The notes beneath the pieces were generated by a model, which searched no databases, was not told where the DNA came from, and was given only the letters and a program-made list of their open reading frames with translations. From NCBI GenBank assembly GCA_024695565.1, contig JAILHX010000149.1:1-13608 (forward strand): a stretch of DNA of 13,608 nt, given 5' to 3'. The position numbers and the translations under genes are program-made. Shown piece after piece: positions 7,649-13,608 of this stretch; the first letter of the stretch is position 1, and each line of letters starts with the position of its first letter. The DNA is from Saccharofermentans sp. Lineage in GTDB: Bacteria; Bacillota_A; Clostridia; Saccharofermentanales; Saccharofermentanaceae.

Positions 7649-7810
7649 GTCGCCTGTCAGGCGACATTTGAAGCGCCTGGAAAACATACCATATATGATA
7701 TGGAAATCAGCATTTGAAAATGCCTAAAAACCATAGCATATAAGCTATGGAAATCAGCATCAGAAAAAGCCCGGAAATTATAGGATAGATCCTATGGAAA
7801 TCAGACACCG
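7643..7810. repeat. Tandem array of palindromes with 46-47 bp period
   Basis: Three units share GGAAATCAG at 7702, 7749 and 7796 (47 bp apart each time), each directly after the right arm of a palindrome: CCATAT/ATATGG (7689-7694, 7698-7703), CCATAGC/GCTATGG (7731-7737, 7744-7750) and ATAGGAT/ATCCTAT (7780-7786, 7789-7795). A fourth, diverged unit on the left has TGACAGG/CCTGTCA (7643-7649, 7653-7659) and shares CATTTGAA (7665) with CATTTGAA of the next unit (7711). Stem sequences differ between units yet remain complementary. The array lies between the macro gene stop and the vWA start. On the minus strand the middle hairpin is followed by TTTTT, so it may also terminate macro transcripts. 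Confidence 0.8.
7726..7750 (-). terminator. Possible terminator hairpin downstream of the macro gene
   Basis: The middle palindrome of the array, CCATAGC-TTATAT-GCTATGG on the minus strand, is followed by TTTTTAGG (7730-7723). A 7-bp stem with only two inner G-C and two outer G-C pairs and five T residues gives a modest intrinsic terminator, about 75 nt after the macro gene stop. Confidence 0.4.
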
Positions 7811-7825
7811 CCAGCTACGGTATTT

Positions 7826-8983
7826 TTATCCTATCAGCGGTTCGTCGTGATCGAAAAGCGCTATGTTGATCGTCATGAAATCATAGACTTCGTTCTCGAT
7901 AAAATACTCGATGATAAGATCGAACTTGCTAGAAGGCGAGAACGCATAACCGGCCCTGGCGATGAAGTCTTTTGTCTCATCGAGATTGAGCCTTAACGCC
8001 AGTGCAAACGCGACAGCCGTCGTCTTCTTCGGCTTATAATCCTTGTTGGACCTGATCTTCGAGAACAGCTTCCTGTCAACGTTTGCGCGCTTATAAACTT
8101 CAGTGTCTTCGTAGCCTTTCTCAGTGATCATGCGGAGCAGGCTCTCAGACCACGTCTCCGACAGATTCTTCATCACGTCATCAAGAGACCTCTTTGCCTG
8201 CATCTTGGGAGAAGCCGGAGCTGCCATTGCCGCACCGGCAGCTGCAACCGGCGAAGCAGGCGCAGCATGCTCAGGCGGAGGCGCCATTCTGCACTCTTCT
8301 TCTCTTGCCAACATCCTACTGTTAAGAAACCTGAACCGCTCTTCTTTCCTGCGTCTTCTTGCGTCTTCTGCCGGCTCTTCTGCCGCATCTTCAAAAACAG
8401 CTTCAGAATCTGATATAGCATTTCCGAATCCGTATTCCTCATCTGTCTTTGCTTCAACATAATGGTCGTCGATAAACTGGTCGATTCCCGCAAATATCTT
8501 TCCGGACAACGCGAACGATTCGTTGTCAAAAACAACGAGCGTAATGCTCATCTCATTCTCAGATAAGAAGCTGCTGAACACAGACGTTGCGATCTGCAGA
8601 GCGTCGGCCTTCGGGAACCCGTAAACGCCAGTTGCGATCAGGGGGAATGCGATGCTCTCAACACCCAGTTCAAGAGCTTTATTGAGGCAGTTGACATAGC
8701 AGTTCCTAACGACTTCTTTCTCGCCCTTATCACCGCCCTGCCAGACAGGTCCGACGGTGTGAAAAATGTATTTTGCTTCAAGGTCAAAAGCGGGCGTAAC
8801 AGCTACGCTGCCTTCTTCGATCATGCCTATCTTTCTGCGCGCTTCAAGGAGCTTGTCTGCGCCTGCCGCAGCATAGATCGCGCTGTCGGTCCCTGCCATG
8901 CAGACAGGTTCAGGATTGGCAGTGTTTACGATAGCGTCGGCGGTGATTTTCGTGATGTCATTACGGATGATTTGAAATGCCAT
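7826..8983 (-). CDS. Macro-domain protein with C-terminal HTH-like domain
   Basis: This 385-residue protein has a macro domain at about 1-165: NDITKITADAIVNTAN (8-23), GTDSAIYAAAG (31-41), HTVGPVW (75-81) and PLIATGVYGFP (114-124), the phosphate-binding loop region. Macro domains bind or hydrolyse ADP-ribose adducts. An acidic then Arg-rich segment (176-230) and an Ala/Pro-rich linker (232-260) lead to a compact helical domain (about 270-350). It contains DTEVYKRANVDRKLFSKIR and the helix AVAFALALRLNLDETKDFI, which resembles a Cro/C1-type helix-turn-helix. A combined ADP-ribose sensor and DNA-binding protein is therefore conceivable, though a protein-interaction role is equally possible. The start at 8983 has AAGGGG upstream and a good promoter behind it. 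The vWA gene follows on the same strand. It lacks secretion signals. Macro assignment is firm; HTH assignment is moderate. Confidence 0.88.
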   Translation of the reverse strand: MAFQIIRNDITKITADAIVNTANPEPVCMAGTDSAIYAAAGADKLLEARRKIGMIEEGSVAVTPAFDLEAKYIFHTVGPVWQGGDKGEKEVVRNCYVNCLNKALELGVESIAFPLIATGVYGFPKADALQIATSVFSSFLSENEMSITLVVFDNESFALSGKIFAGIDQFIDDHYVEAKTDEEYGFGNAISDSEAVFEDAAEEPAEDARRRRKEERFRFLNSRMLAREEECRMAPPPEHAAPASPVAAAGAAMAAPASPKMQAKRSLDDVMKNLSETWSESLLRMITEKGYEDTEVYKRANVDRKLFSKIRSNKDYKPKKTTAVAFALALRLNLDETKDFIARAGYAFSPSSKFDLIIEYFIENEVYDFMTINIALFDHDEPLIG

Positions 8984-9017
8984 ATTAAAGCCCCTTTGTT
9001 CAGAATCAGATGCTTCT

Positions 9018-9045
9018 ATTATAGCCGCACGATCAAATGTGACAA
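9018..9045 (-). promoter_or_regulatory. Sigma-A promoter of the macro-domain gene
   Basis: Minus-strand TTGTCA (9045-9040, 5/6 to consensus) and TATAAT (9023-9018, 6/6) are separated by 16 bp. They stand 35 nt before the macro start codon. The macro gene is thus divergent from the glycosyltransferase gene. Confidence 0.75.
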
Positions 9046-9135
9046 ACGTGTAAGGAAATGGTAAGCAGATTCAATGGAGCGGGGACAGGCCCCCGGCCTA
9101 TACTGTGGCTAACTTGAACGGTAGGAGAATAAGCC

Positions 9136-9186
9136 ATGCGACTGCTCGATCTGAATAAACTGAGGCACCGCCCTAAAATTGCCTGA
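9136..9186 (+). CDS. Possible 16-residue leader peptide or small ORF upstream of the glycosyltransferase
   Basis: ATG at 9136 opens a 16-codon ORF (MRLLDLNKLRHRPKIA) ending in TGA at 9184, with TAGGAG (9122-9127) 8 nt before it. The peptide is basic and has no recognised family. It ends just before the CTTAAGG repeats and lies 80 nt before the glycosyltransferase start on the same strand. The good ribosome binding site is the main evidence; the length is well within chance, so this is tentative. Confidence 0.25.
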   Translation: MRLLDLNKLRHRPKIA

Positions 9187-9206
9187 ATCTTAAGGAAATC
9201 TTAAGG
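9186..9206 (+). promoter_or_regulatory. Direct repeat AATCTTAAGG, candidate regulator site before the glycosyltransferase gene
   Basis: AATCTTAAGG occurs at 9186-9195 and again at 9197-9206, an 11-bp period matching one helical turn, each containing the palindrome CTTAAG. Tandem sites of this spacing are typical of OmpR/PhoB-type response regulators. TTAAAC at 9225-9230 may be a -10 with the second repeat in the -35 position (18 bp away). No strong sigma-A promoter is visible for the glycosyltransferase. Confidence 0.4.
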
Positions 9207-9265
9207 TATTTGCCGCAACTTTTTTAAACTTTGTGTGCAATAATGTTGCGCGGGGAGAGAATCTT

Positions 9266-10573
9266 ATGGAAACTATTCGAATCATCAACTTCATCATCAC
9301 GGCTGTCTTTGCCGTCTGTTACTCATATCAGTTCATCTACGTTCCGATCTCGCTTTGGATGCAGCACCGCGAAAAGAAGGCGAAGCAAACTGCAAGCAAA
9401 TCCGACAGCGAGCTTTGCGCAAGGAACCTCAAGCGTTACGCGGTCCTCATCTGCGCCCGTAACGAAGAGAACGTGATCGGAGACCTCATCGACAGCATCA
9501 ACGATCAGACATATAAGGGCGAAGTAACTACATTCGTCATGGCAGATAACTGTACCGACAGGACATACGATGTTGCTAGCGAACACGGCGCAGTCGCATA
9601 TGTCAGAAGCTCAAAAGACAAGATCGGCAAGGGTTACGCGTTAGAAGCGCTCCTTAAGGAGATCCGCAGGGATTATCCGATCGGATTTGACGGATATTTT
9701 GTTTTCGACGCCGACAACGTATTATCACCCAACTACATCGAAGAGATGTACAAGTGCAACCTCGAAGGCAACGAAGTCATCACATCCTACCGCAACACCA
9801 AAAACTACGGAGACAACTGGATCAGCTCAGGCTACGGCCTCTGGTTCTTAAGAGAGACGATGTATCTTAACTACGCAAGATACAAGATCGGGGCTTCAGC
9901 TGCCATCTCGGGAACGGGTTTCTTCTTCTCCGATTCAGTCTTAAGAGACATCGGCGGCTGGCCATTCCACCTGCTCACGGAAGATATCGAATTCACCATC
10001 AACCGCGTCTGCAAAGGCCGCAAGATAGCCTTTTGCAGAAGCGCCGTCTTCTACGACGAGCAGCCCACTTCGATCAGGCAGTCATTCACTCAGCGCATGC
10101 GCTGGGCGCGCGGCTACATCCAGGTGTTCAGGCACTATGGAAAGAACCTCATCTCAGAGACATTCCGCGGGAACTTCGCAGCATTCGACATGGCAATGAA
10201 CATCATGCCTGCGTTCCTTCTCACCGCTACTTCGATCACGTGCAATCTCCTCTACGGCGTCATCGGCGCGGTCACCGGCGGCGACATCACGATCGCACTG
10301 TGGTCACTGTTTGAGACGATCATCAACGCGTGCGCACTGCTCGTGGTACTGGGCGGCATCACGCTCATCACGGAGTGGAAGAACATTCACTGCGGCCCAG
10401 CCAGAAAGATCTTCTCGGTCTTCTCTTTCCCTGTCTTCATGCTCACCTATATCCCGGTCGCATTCGCCGCGCTCTTTGTTAATCCCGGCTGGAAGCCCAT
10501 CAAGCACAAGGCCACGACTTCCGCGATCAGGACAGAGTTAACACAGCGTGAATCACGAAGGGAGATATCCTGA
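9266..10573 (+). CDS. Membrane family 2 glycosyltransferase
   Basis: This 435-residue integral membrane protein has an N-terminal TM helix (about 7-30), a cytosolic GT-A catalytic domain (about 55-300) and three or more C-terminal TM helices (about 312-335, 343-367, 385-406). GT2 landmarks are present: ICARNEE (62-68), Asp94 in ADNCTD, the DxD motif DAD (148-150), the TED acceptor/base motif (238-240) and QRMRW (276-280). The Q-x-x-R-W motif with TM bundle is characteristic of processive synthases such as cellulose, hyaluronan or poly-GlcNAc synthases; substrate and processivity cannot be read here. The ATG at 9266 is chosen over the in-frame ATG at 9233 because GGGGAGA (9252-9258) stands 7 nt before it. 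It stands alone, with a strong terminator after 10659, so any accessory export genes are elsewhere. Confidence 0.9.
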   Translation: METIRIINFIITAVFAVCYSYQFIYVPISLWMQHREKKAKQTASKSDSELCARNLKRYAVLICARNEENVIGDLIDSINDQTYKGEVTTFVMADNCTDRTYDVASEHGAVAYVRSSKDKIGKGYALEALLKEIRRDYPIGFDGYFVFDADNVLSPNYIEEMYKCNLEGNEVITSYRNTKNYGDNWISSGYGLWFLRETMYLNYARYKIGASAAISGTGFFFSDSVLRDIGGWPFHLLTEDIEFTINRVCKGRKIAFCRSAVFYDEQPTSIRQSFTQRMRWARGYIQVFRHYGKNLISETFRGNFAAFDMAMNIMPAFLLTATSITCNLLYGVIGAVTGGDITIALWSLFETIINACALLVVLGGITLITEWKNIHCGPARKIFSVFSFPVFMLTYIPVAFAALFVNPGWKPIKHKATTSAIRTELTQRESRREIS

Positions 10574-10675
10574 TCCGGGAGGCGCTTATAAGGCCCTCGA
10601 AAAGGGATATTCCTTGATCCGGGGGTTATATTTTTTGCTTAAAAAACATCGAAAGAATATAAGGATCCGCGGGTC
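10564..10675. repeat. Imperfect direct repeats with GATCCGSGG core after the glycosyltransferase stop
   Basis: TGATCCGGGAGG (10571) and TGATCCGGGGG (10615) sit in a shared context of GATATCC/GATATTCC before and TTATA after. GGATCCGCGGG (10663) forms a third, weaker copy inside the terminator. Spacing is about 45-48 bp. The first copy includes the stop codon of the glycosyltransferase, so it partly overlaps coding sequence. Confidence 0.4.
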
Positions 10676-10687
10676 CTTATTTTTTTT
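10659..10687 (+). terminator. Rho-independent terminator of the glycosyltransferase gene
   Basis: ATAAGGATC and GGTCCTTAT (10659-10680) form a 9-bp stem containing one T-G pair around CGCG, followed by eight T residues (10680-10687). The stem is nearly symmetric and could also act weakly on the opposite strand. Confidence 0.9.
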
Positions 10688-10694
10688 GCCCAAA

Positions 10695-10855
10695 ACTTGA
10701 GGGTGAGGCCTCAAGTTTAGCCTCAAATTTTGAATTCAAGATGAGATTTGAGGGCATATGTGAGGGAGCAGCCGCAAATTTACCCGCAAATTTTGAATAC
10801 AAGATGAGATTTGAGGGCATATGTGAGGGGGCAGCCGCAAATTTACCCGCGAATT
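10695..10855. repeat. 63-bp tandem repeat (two near-identical copies plus one diverged copy)
   Basis: Copies start at CAAATTTTGAA 10724 and CAAATTTTGAA 10787, exactly 63 bp apart, differing at only a few positions. A third, diverged copy (about 10695-10723) shows CTTGAGG/CCTCAAG arms, and a remnant begins at 10850. Each copy holds CTCAAAT/ATTTGAG inverted repeats. Because 63 is a multiple of 3, the minus strand reads as a 21-residue repeat (SKFAGKFAAAPSHMPSNLI), but the region lies beyond the terminators of both converging genes and has no start with a ribosome binding site. I regard it as non-coding. Confidence 0.8.
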
Positions 10856-10881
10856 TACTATGGATCCGGCTCTGACTGAAG

Positions 10882-10914
10882 AAAAATATAAAACTCGAGC
10901 CGCGCGGCCACGAG
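10882..10914 (-). terminator. Rho-independent terminator of the feo operon
   Basis: On the minus strand CTCGTGGCC (10914-10906) pairs with GGCTCGAG (10901-10894) through a bulged T and a G-U pair around GCGC, followed by TTTTATATTTTT (10893-10882). It lies 10 nt after the stop of the Cys-rich gene. The interval 10574-10923 contains no supported gene: only two terminators and repeats. Confidence 0.75.
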
Positions 10915-10923
10915 AACTCCCTC

Positions 10924-11064
10924 TTACGACGGACACCTCTTGCTGCATTTCGAGCAGTCACCGCAGCATGAAGAACCCTTCTTTTTGCGGACGATTGCAA
11001 GCACGACTGCGCCGGCGATCACCAAGGCCAAAACAACGATCAGGATAATATCAACCGGTCTCAT
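10924..11064 (-). CDS. FeoB-associated Cys-rich membrane protein
   Basis: This 46-residue protein begins MRPVDIILIV, has one TM helix (about 4-25), a short basic stretch RKKKG (26-30), then a Cys cluster SSCCGDCSKCSKRC with five cysteines. This is the layout of the small FeoB-associated Cys-rich membrane proteins found after feoB in Firmicutes, which probably assist ferrous iron transport or metal delivery; the mechanism is unproven. The start at 11064 overlaps the feoB stop in ATGA, giving translational coupling. The frame continues open upstream, but those residues lie within feoB and add no recognisable domain. A terminator follows directly. Confidence 0.85.
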   Translation of the reverse strand: MRPVDIILIVVLALVIAGAVVLAIVRKKKGSSCCGDCSKCSKRCPS

Positions 11065-13430
11065 AATGCACCTCCGATAAGAAGCATTATCATCCTGAAG
11101 AGGAAGCTTACGATCCACGCGAGGACGCACTGCCAGACGACGAGGGTTATAGCCCACTTCCAGCCGAGTTCACGCTTGACTGAAGCGATGGCTGCAACGC
11201 AGGGCGTGTAGAGGAGGCTGAATATCAGAAGTGTGCCTGCTTCAACTGCGCCGAGGACTGAAGTGATGCCGCCCTCTGCGCCGAACAGGACTTCAAGAAC
11301 TGATACGACGCTCTCTTTTGCCATGAAGCCGCTGATAAGTGATGTCGTGATGCGCCAGTCTCCGAGGCCCAGAGGCTGCATCAGGGGCGCGATGAAGCCG
11401 GAGATTAATGCCATGATGCTCGTTGAAGAATCGGTGACGAGGTTGAATCTTGTATCGAAGCTCTGCAGGAACCATACGACAACAGTCGCGATGAGGATAA
11501 CCGAGAACGCTTTCTGCAGGAAGTCTTTTGCCTTCTCCCACATGAGCTGGATGGTGCTTCGAAGCGACGGGAGTCTGTAATTCGGAAGCTCCATGACAAA
11601 AGGCGCGGCTTCGCCCTTGAAGAGCACCTTCTTATACACGAATGCGATGAGTATGCCGATAACGATGCTGAGAAGATAAAGGCCCGTCATTATGAGTCCT
11701 CCCTGCGCCGGGAAGAACGAGCTTACGAAGAATGCGTAGATCGGGAGCTTCGCGGTGCAGCTCATGAACGGCGTGAGGATTATGGTCATCTTCCTGTCTC
11801 TGTCAGACGGCAGTGTCCTCGTCGACATGACCGCGGGAACCGTGCATCCGAAGCCGATGAGGAGCGGGACGATCGAACGGCCGGAAAGACCGATCTTACG
11901 GAGGAGCTTATCCATGAAGAACGCGATCCTCGCGATGTATCCGCTGTCCTCCAAGAGCGATAGGAAGAAGAACATTACGACGACGATCGGCAGGAAGCTT
12001 AATACGCTTCCGACGCCCTCGAAAATACCATCGATTATAAGACTGTGTATTACGTCATTAACGCCGCCCGCAACGAGCGCTTTTTCCGTTATCCCGGTTA
12101 AGAATTCAATGCCAAGTTCCAAAAGCCACTGAAGCCCTGCGCCGATGACGTTGAACGTTAAGAAGAACACCAGTCCCATTATGAGAATGAAGATCGGGAT
12201 CGCGGTAAATCTTCCTGTTAAGATCTTATCGACTTTCTCGCTTCTTAAGCGCTCTTTGTTCTCGACGGGCTTTGTCACGCACTGGCCAACGAGCTGCATT
12301 ATGTAGCTGAATCTCATGTCTGCAACAGCAGCTGCAGGGTCAAGACCCGACTTCTTCTCAACCTTGACTCTGATGTGCTCTAAGAGGTCTTTCTCGTTCT
12401 CATCAAGATCTAATTTAGCCAGGATCAGATTGTCGCCTTCGAGCGCCTTACACGCTGCAAATCTGAGCGGCAGGCCGCAAGTCTTTGCTTTCTCTTTGAT
12501 AAGGTGTTCAACGGCGTGGATCGATGAGTGAACGGGGCTGCCTTCGGGGCAGAAATCCTGCTCTAGGGGCTTCTCGCAGTACTTCGCGATGTGAAGCGCG
12601 TGAGTAATAAGTTCTCCTATGCCCTGGTTCTTCGCAGCCGAGATCGGAACGACCGGAACGCCTAAGATCTCCTCCATAAGGTTGATGTCGACTGAACCGC
12701 CGTTGCCTGTAAGTTCGTCCATCATGTTGAGTGCGACGACGACCGGTCGGTCAGTCTCAAGAAGCTGCATCGTAAGATAGAGGTTGCGCTCGATATTTGT
12801 TGAGTCAACGATGTTGATTATCGCGTCAGGCTTGTCATCTAAGACGAAGTCGCGGGACACGATCTCTTCCTTCGAATAAGGTGACATCGAGTAGATGCCC
12901 GGAAGGTCGGTAATTACTGTTTTGGGGTGGCCGATGATGGCGCCGTCCTTGCGGTCTACCGTAACGCCCGGGAAGTTTCCTACGTGCTGGTTGGAGCCCG
13001 TCAGGCGGTTAAATAACGTAGTCTTTCCGCTGTTCTGGTTGCCGACCAAAGCAAACGATAAAACGTGATCGTCAGGCAGAGGCTTTTCGTTCTTTTTGTC
13101 GTGGTGGATACCGGGCTCGCCGAGATTCGGGTGCGCGGTCTTTGTCTTGGTCTTGGTCCTGGTCTCCGGTTCGGTCTTCTTATCAAGGAGCTTTACCGCA
13201 ATCTTGCCGGCGTCGTCCAGACGGAGGGTCAGTTCATAACCGTGGATCCTGACCTCAACGGGGTCTCCCATCGGCGCGAACTTGACTATCGTGATCTCTG
13301 CTCCGGGAATTATTCCCATGTCCAGGAAATGCTGCCTGAGAGCGCCTTCGCCTCCGACGCTTACTACGGTGCAGCTCTCGCCTGCCTTGAGCTGCCCTAA
13401 ATTCATGCTTTTTTCCTGTGAATCACCCAT
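11061..13430 (-). CDS. feoB: FeoA-FeoB fusion: ferrous iron transport protein
   Basis: This 789-residue protein imports Fe(II). An SH3-like FeoA domain (about 9-82) is fused through a Lys/Thr-rich linker (84-118) to FeoB. The G domain (124-285) shows G1 GNQNSGKT (130-137), G2 Thr157, G3 DLPG (175-178), G4 NMMD (235-238) and G5 SAA (264-266). A GDI-like spacer (285-395) precedes the membrane part (about 408-786), which holds the two gate repeats and the conserved Cys-containing segments GCTVPA (528-533), SCTAKLP (557-563) and YTPCVAA (741-747). FeoA is usually a separate protein; fusions like this occur in Firmicutes. ATG 13430 has AGAGGA about 7 nt upstream. ATG 13406, exactly where FeoA domains normally begin, also has AGGA 7 nt upstream, so a 781-residue start is a serious alternative. 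The two promoters upstream carry palindromes, suggesting metal-dependent repression. Confidence 0.95.
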   Translation of the reverse strand: MGDSQEKSMNLGQLKAGESCTVVSVGGEGALRQHFLDMGIIPGAEITIVKFAPMGDPVEVRIHGYELTLRLDDAGKIAVKLLDKKTEPETRTKTKTKTAHPNLGEPGIHHDKKNEKPLPDDHVLSFALVGNQNSGKTTLFNRLTGSNQHVGNFPGVTVDRKDGAIIGHPKTVITDLPGIYSMSPYSKEEIVSRDFVLDDKPDAIINIVDSTNIERNLYLTMQLLETDRPVVVALNMMDELTGNGGSVDINLMEEILGVPVVPISAAKNQGIGELITHALHIAKYCEKPLEQDFCPEGSPVHSSIHAVEHLIKEKAKTCGLPLRFAACKALEGDNLILAKLDLDENEKDLLEHIRVKVEKKSGLDPAAAVADMRFSYIMQLVGQCVTKPVENKERLRSEKVDKILTGRFTAIPIFILIMGLVFFLTFNVIGAGLQWLLELGIEFLTGITEKALVAGGVNDVIHSLIIDGIFEGVGSVLSFLPIVVVMFFFLSLLEDSGYIARIAFFMDKLLRKIGLSGRSIVPLLIGFGCTVPAVMSTRTLPSDRDRKMTIILTPFMSCTAKLPIYAFFVSSFFPAQGGLIMTGLYLLSIVIGILIAFVYKKVLFKGEAAPFVMELPNYRLPSLRSTIQLMWEKAKDFLQKAFSVILIATVVVWFLQSFDTRFNLVTDSSTSIMALISGFIAPLMQPLGLGDWRITTSLISGFMAKESVVSVLEVLFGAEGGITSVLGAVEAGTLLIFSLLYTPCVAAIASVKRELGWKWAITLVVWQCVLAWIVSFLFRMIMLLIGGAL

Positions 13431-13453
13431 AAGTCGTCCTCTTTTCGAGAGCC

Positions 13454-13482
13454 ATTATAGTTAGCCGGTGCTAACCTGTCAA
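13454..13482 (-). promoter_or_regulatory. feo promoter, proximal copy, with operator in the spacer
   Basis: Perfect sigma-A elements on the minus strand: TTGACA (13482-13477), a spacer of exactly 17 bp, TATAAT (13459-13454). The spacer is occupied by the palindrome GTTAGC-ACCG-GCTAAC (13475-13460). The predicted start site is only about 17 nt before the ATG at 13430, so the leader is short and the ribosome binding site lies near its 5' end. Confidence 0.9.
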
Positions 13483-13486
13483 TCAG

Positions 13487-13515
13487 ATTATAGTTAGCAA
13501 CGGCTAACCTGTCAA
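13487..13515 (-). promoter_or_regulatory. feo promoter, distal copy, with operator in the spacer
   Basis: TTGACA (13515-13510), 17-bp spacer, TATAAT (13492-13487), with GTTAGC-CGTT-GCTAAC in the spacer (13508-13493, written 5' to 3' on the minus strand). It is a 33-bp-spaced duplicate of the proximal module, identical at 25 of 29 positions; only the four bases between the operator arms differ. The arms resemble half of DtxR/IdeR-type boxes (AGGTTAG), suggesting an iron- or manganese-dependent repressor. Confidence 0.9.
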
Positions 13516-13559
13516 CTTCTGACGGCGGTTTTTCTTACAAAGGTCCTGCCTTTCCGTCA

Positions 13560-13587
13560 TTCAAAAATGTAAATGTTAAGGTATACT
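13560..13587 (+). promoter_or_regulatory. Possible divergent promoter toward a gene right of the window
   Basis: TTCAAA (13560-13565) and TATACT (13582-13587) are separated by 16 bp on the plus strand. Both are imperfect, and no start codon with a ribosome binding site is seen before the window ends. It is recorded because the region diverges from feo. Confidence 0.22.
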
Positions 13588-13608
13588 TGCTTCTGTATGG
13601 TCTTAAAA

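Noticed and set aside
7565..7687. Upstream extension of the vWA gene to 7687
   Set aside because: The extra 41 residues have no domain, cross a palindromic region, and a better ribosome binding site serves the ATG at 7564.
7689..7804. CRISPR-like array
   Set aside because: The regular 47-bp period is suggestive, but the shared core is only about 9-14 bp, the variable parts are palindromes, there are three good units, and no cas genes are present.
9233..9265. N-terminal extension of the glycosyltransferase from ATG 9233
   Set aside because: No ribosome binding site precedes it, whereas GGGGAGA stands at proper distance from ATG 9266.
10677..11000. 107-residue minus-strand ORF with a 21-residue repeat
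   Set aside because: Its first third overlaps the Cys-rich gene in another frame, it crosses the feo terminator, and it has no supported start; better treated as a DNA repeat.

Overview
The window looks like a chromosomal segment from a clostridial (Firmicutes, class Clostridia) bacterium, possibly a gut or rumen plant-polysaccharide degrader. The grounds are a YesM/YesN-type two-component pair with sugar-binding proteins, a FeoA-FeoB fusion with the small Cys-rich FeoB partner, consensus sigma-A promoters, AGGAGG-type ribosome binding sites and roughly even base composition. No species can be named from the sequence alone. There is no tRNA, rRNA, CRISPR array, transposase or phage gene.

Layout. 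241-5359 (minus) is a tightly overlapping four-gene operon, transcribed right to left: membrane-anchored sugar-binding sensor, YesM-type histidine kinase, YesN-type AraC response regulator, and a XylF-like lipoprotein. It matches the XylFII-LytS/YesN logic known for D-xylose sensing, but no ABC ATPase or permease is present. 5467-6714 (minus) is a DUF2130 coiled-coil protein with a nuclease-like core and its own terminator. 6893-8983 (minus) holds a macro-domain protein with an HTH-like C-terminal domain, then a small von Willebrand A protein. Between them lies a tandem array of palindromes with a 46-47 bp period. 9266-10573 (plus) is a membrane GT2 glycosyltransferase. 10574-10923 is a convergent intergenic region with one terminator for each direction and a 63-bp tandem repeat between them. 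10924-13430 (minus) is the ferrous iron uptake operon, a FeoA-FeoB fusion followed by the Cys-rich partner, driven by two tandem consensus promoters whose 17-bp spacers are each filled by a palindromic operator.

How the parts work together. The left operon probably reads extracellular pentose and switches transport or catabolic genes located elsewhere. The Feo operon is probably shut by a metal-dependent repressor in iron-replete cells. The macro/vWA pair has no certain role; an ADP-ribose-linked regulatory or stress function is a hypothesis.

The signals most worth a second look are the duplicated promoter-operator of feo, the stem-covarying palindrome array between the macro and vWA genes, and the macro-HTH fusion. 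All functional statements rest on motif reading and remembered family features; no database search was run.
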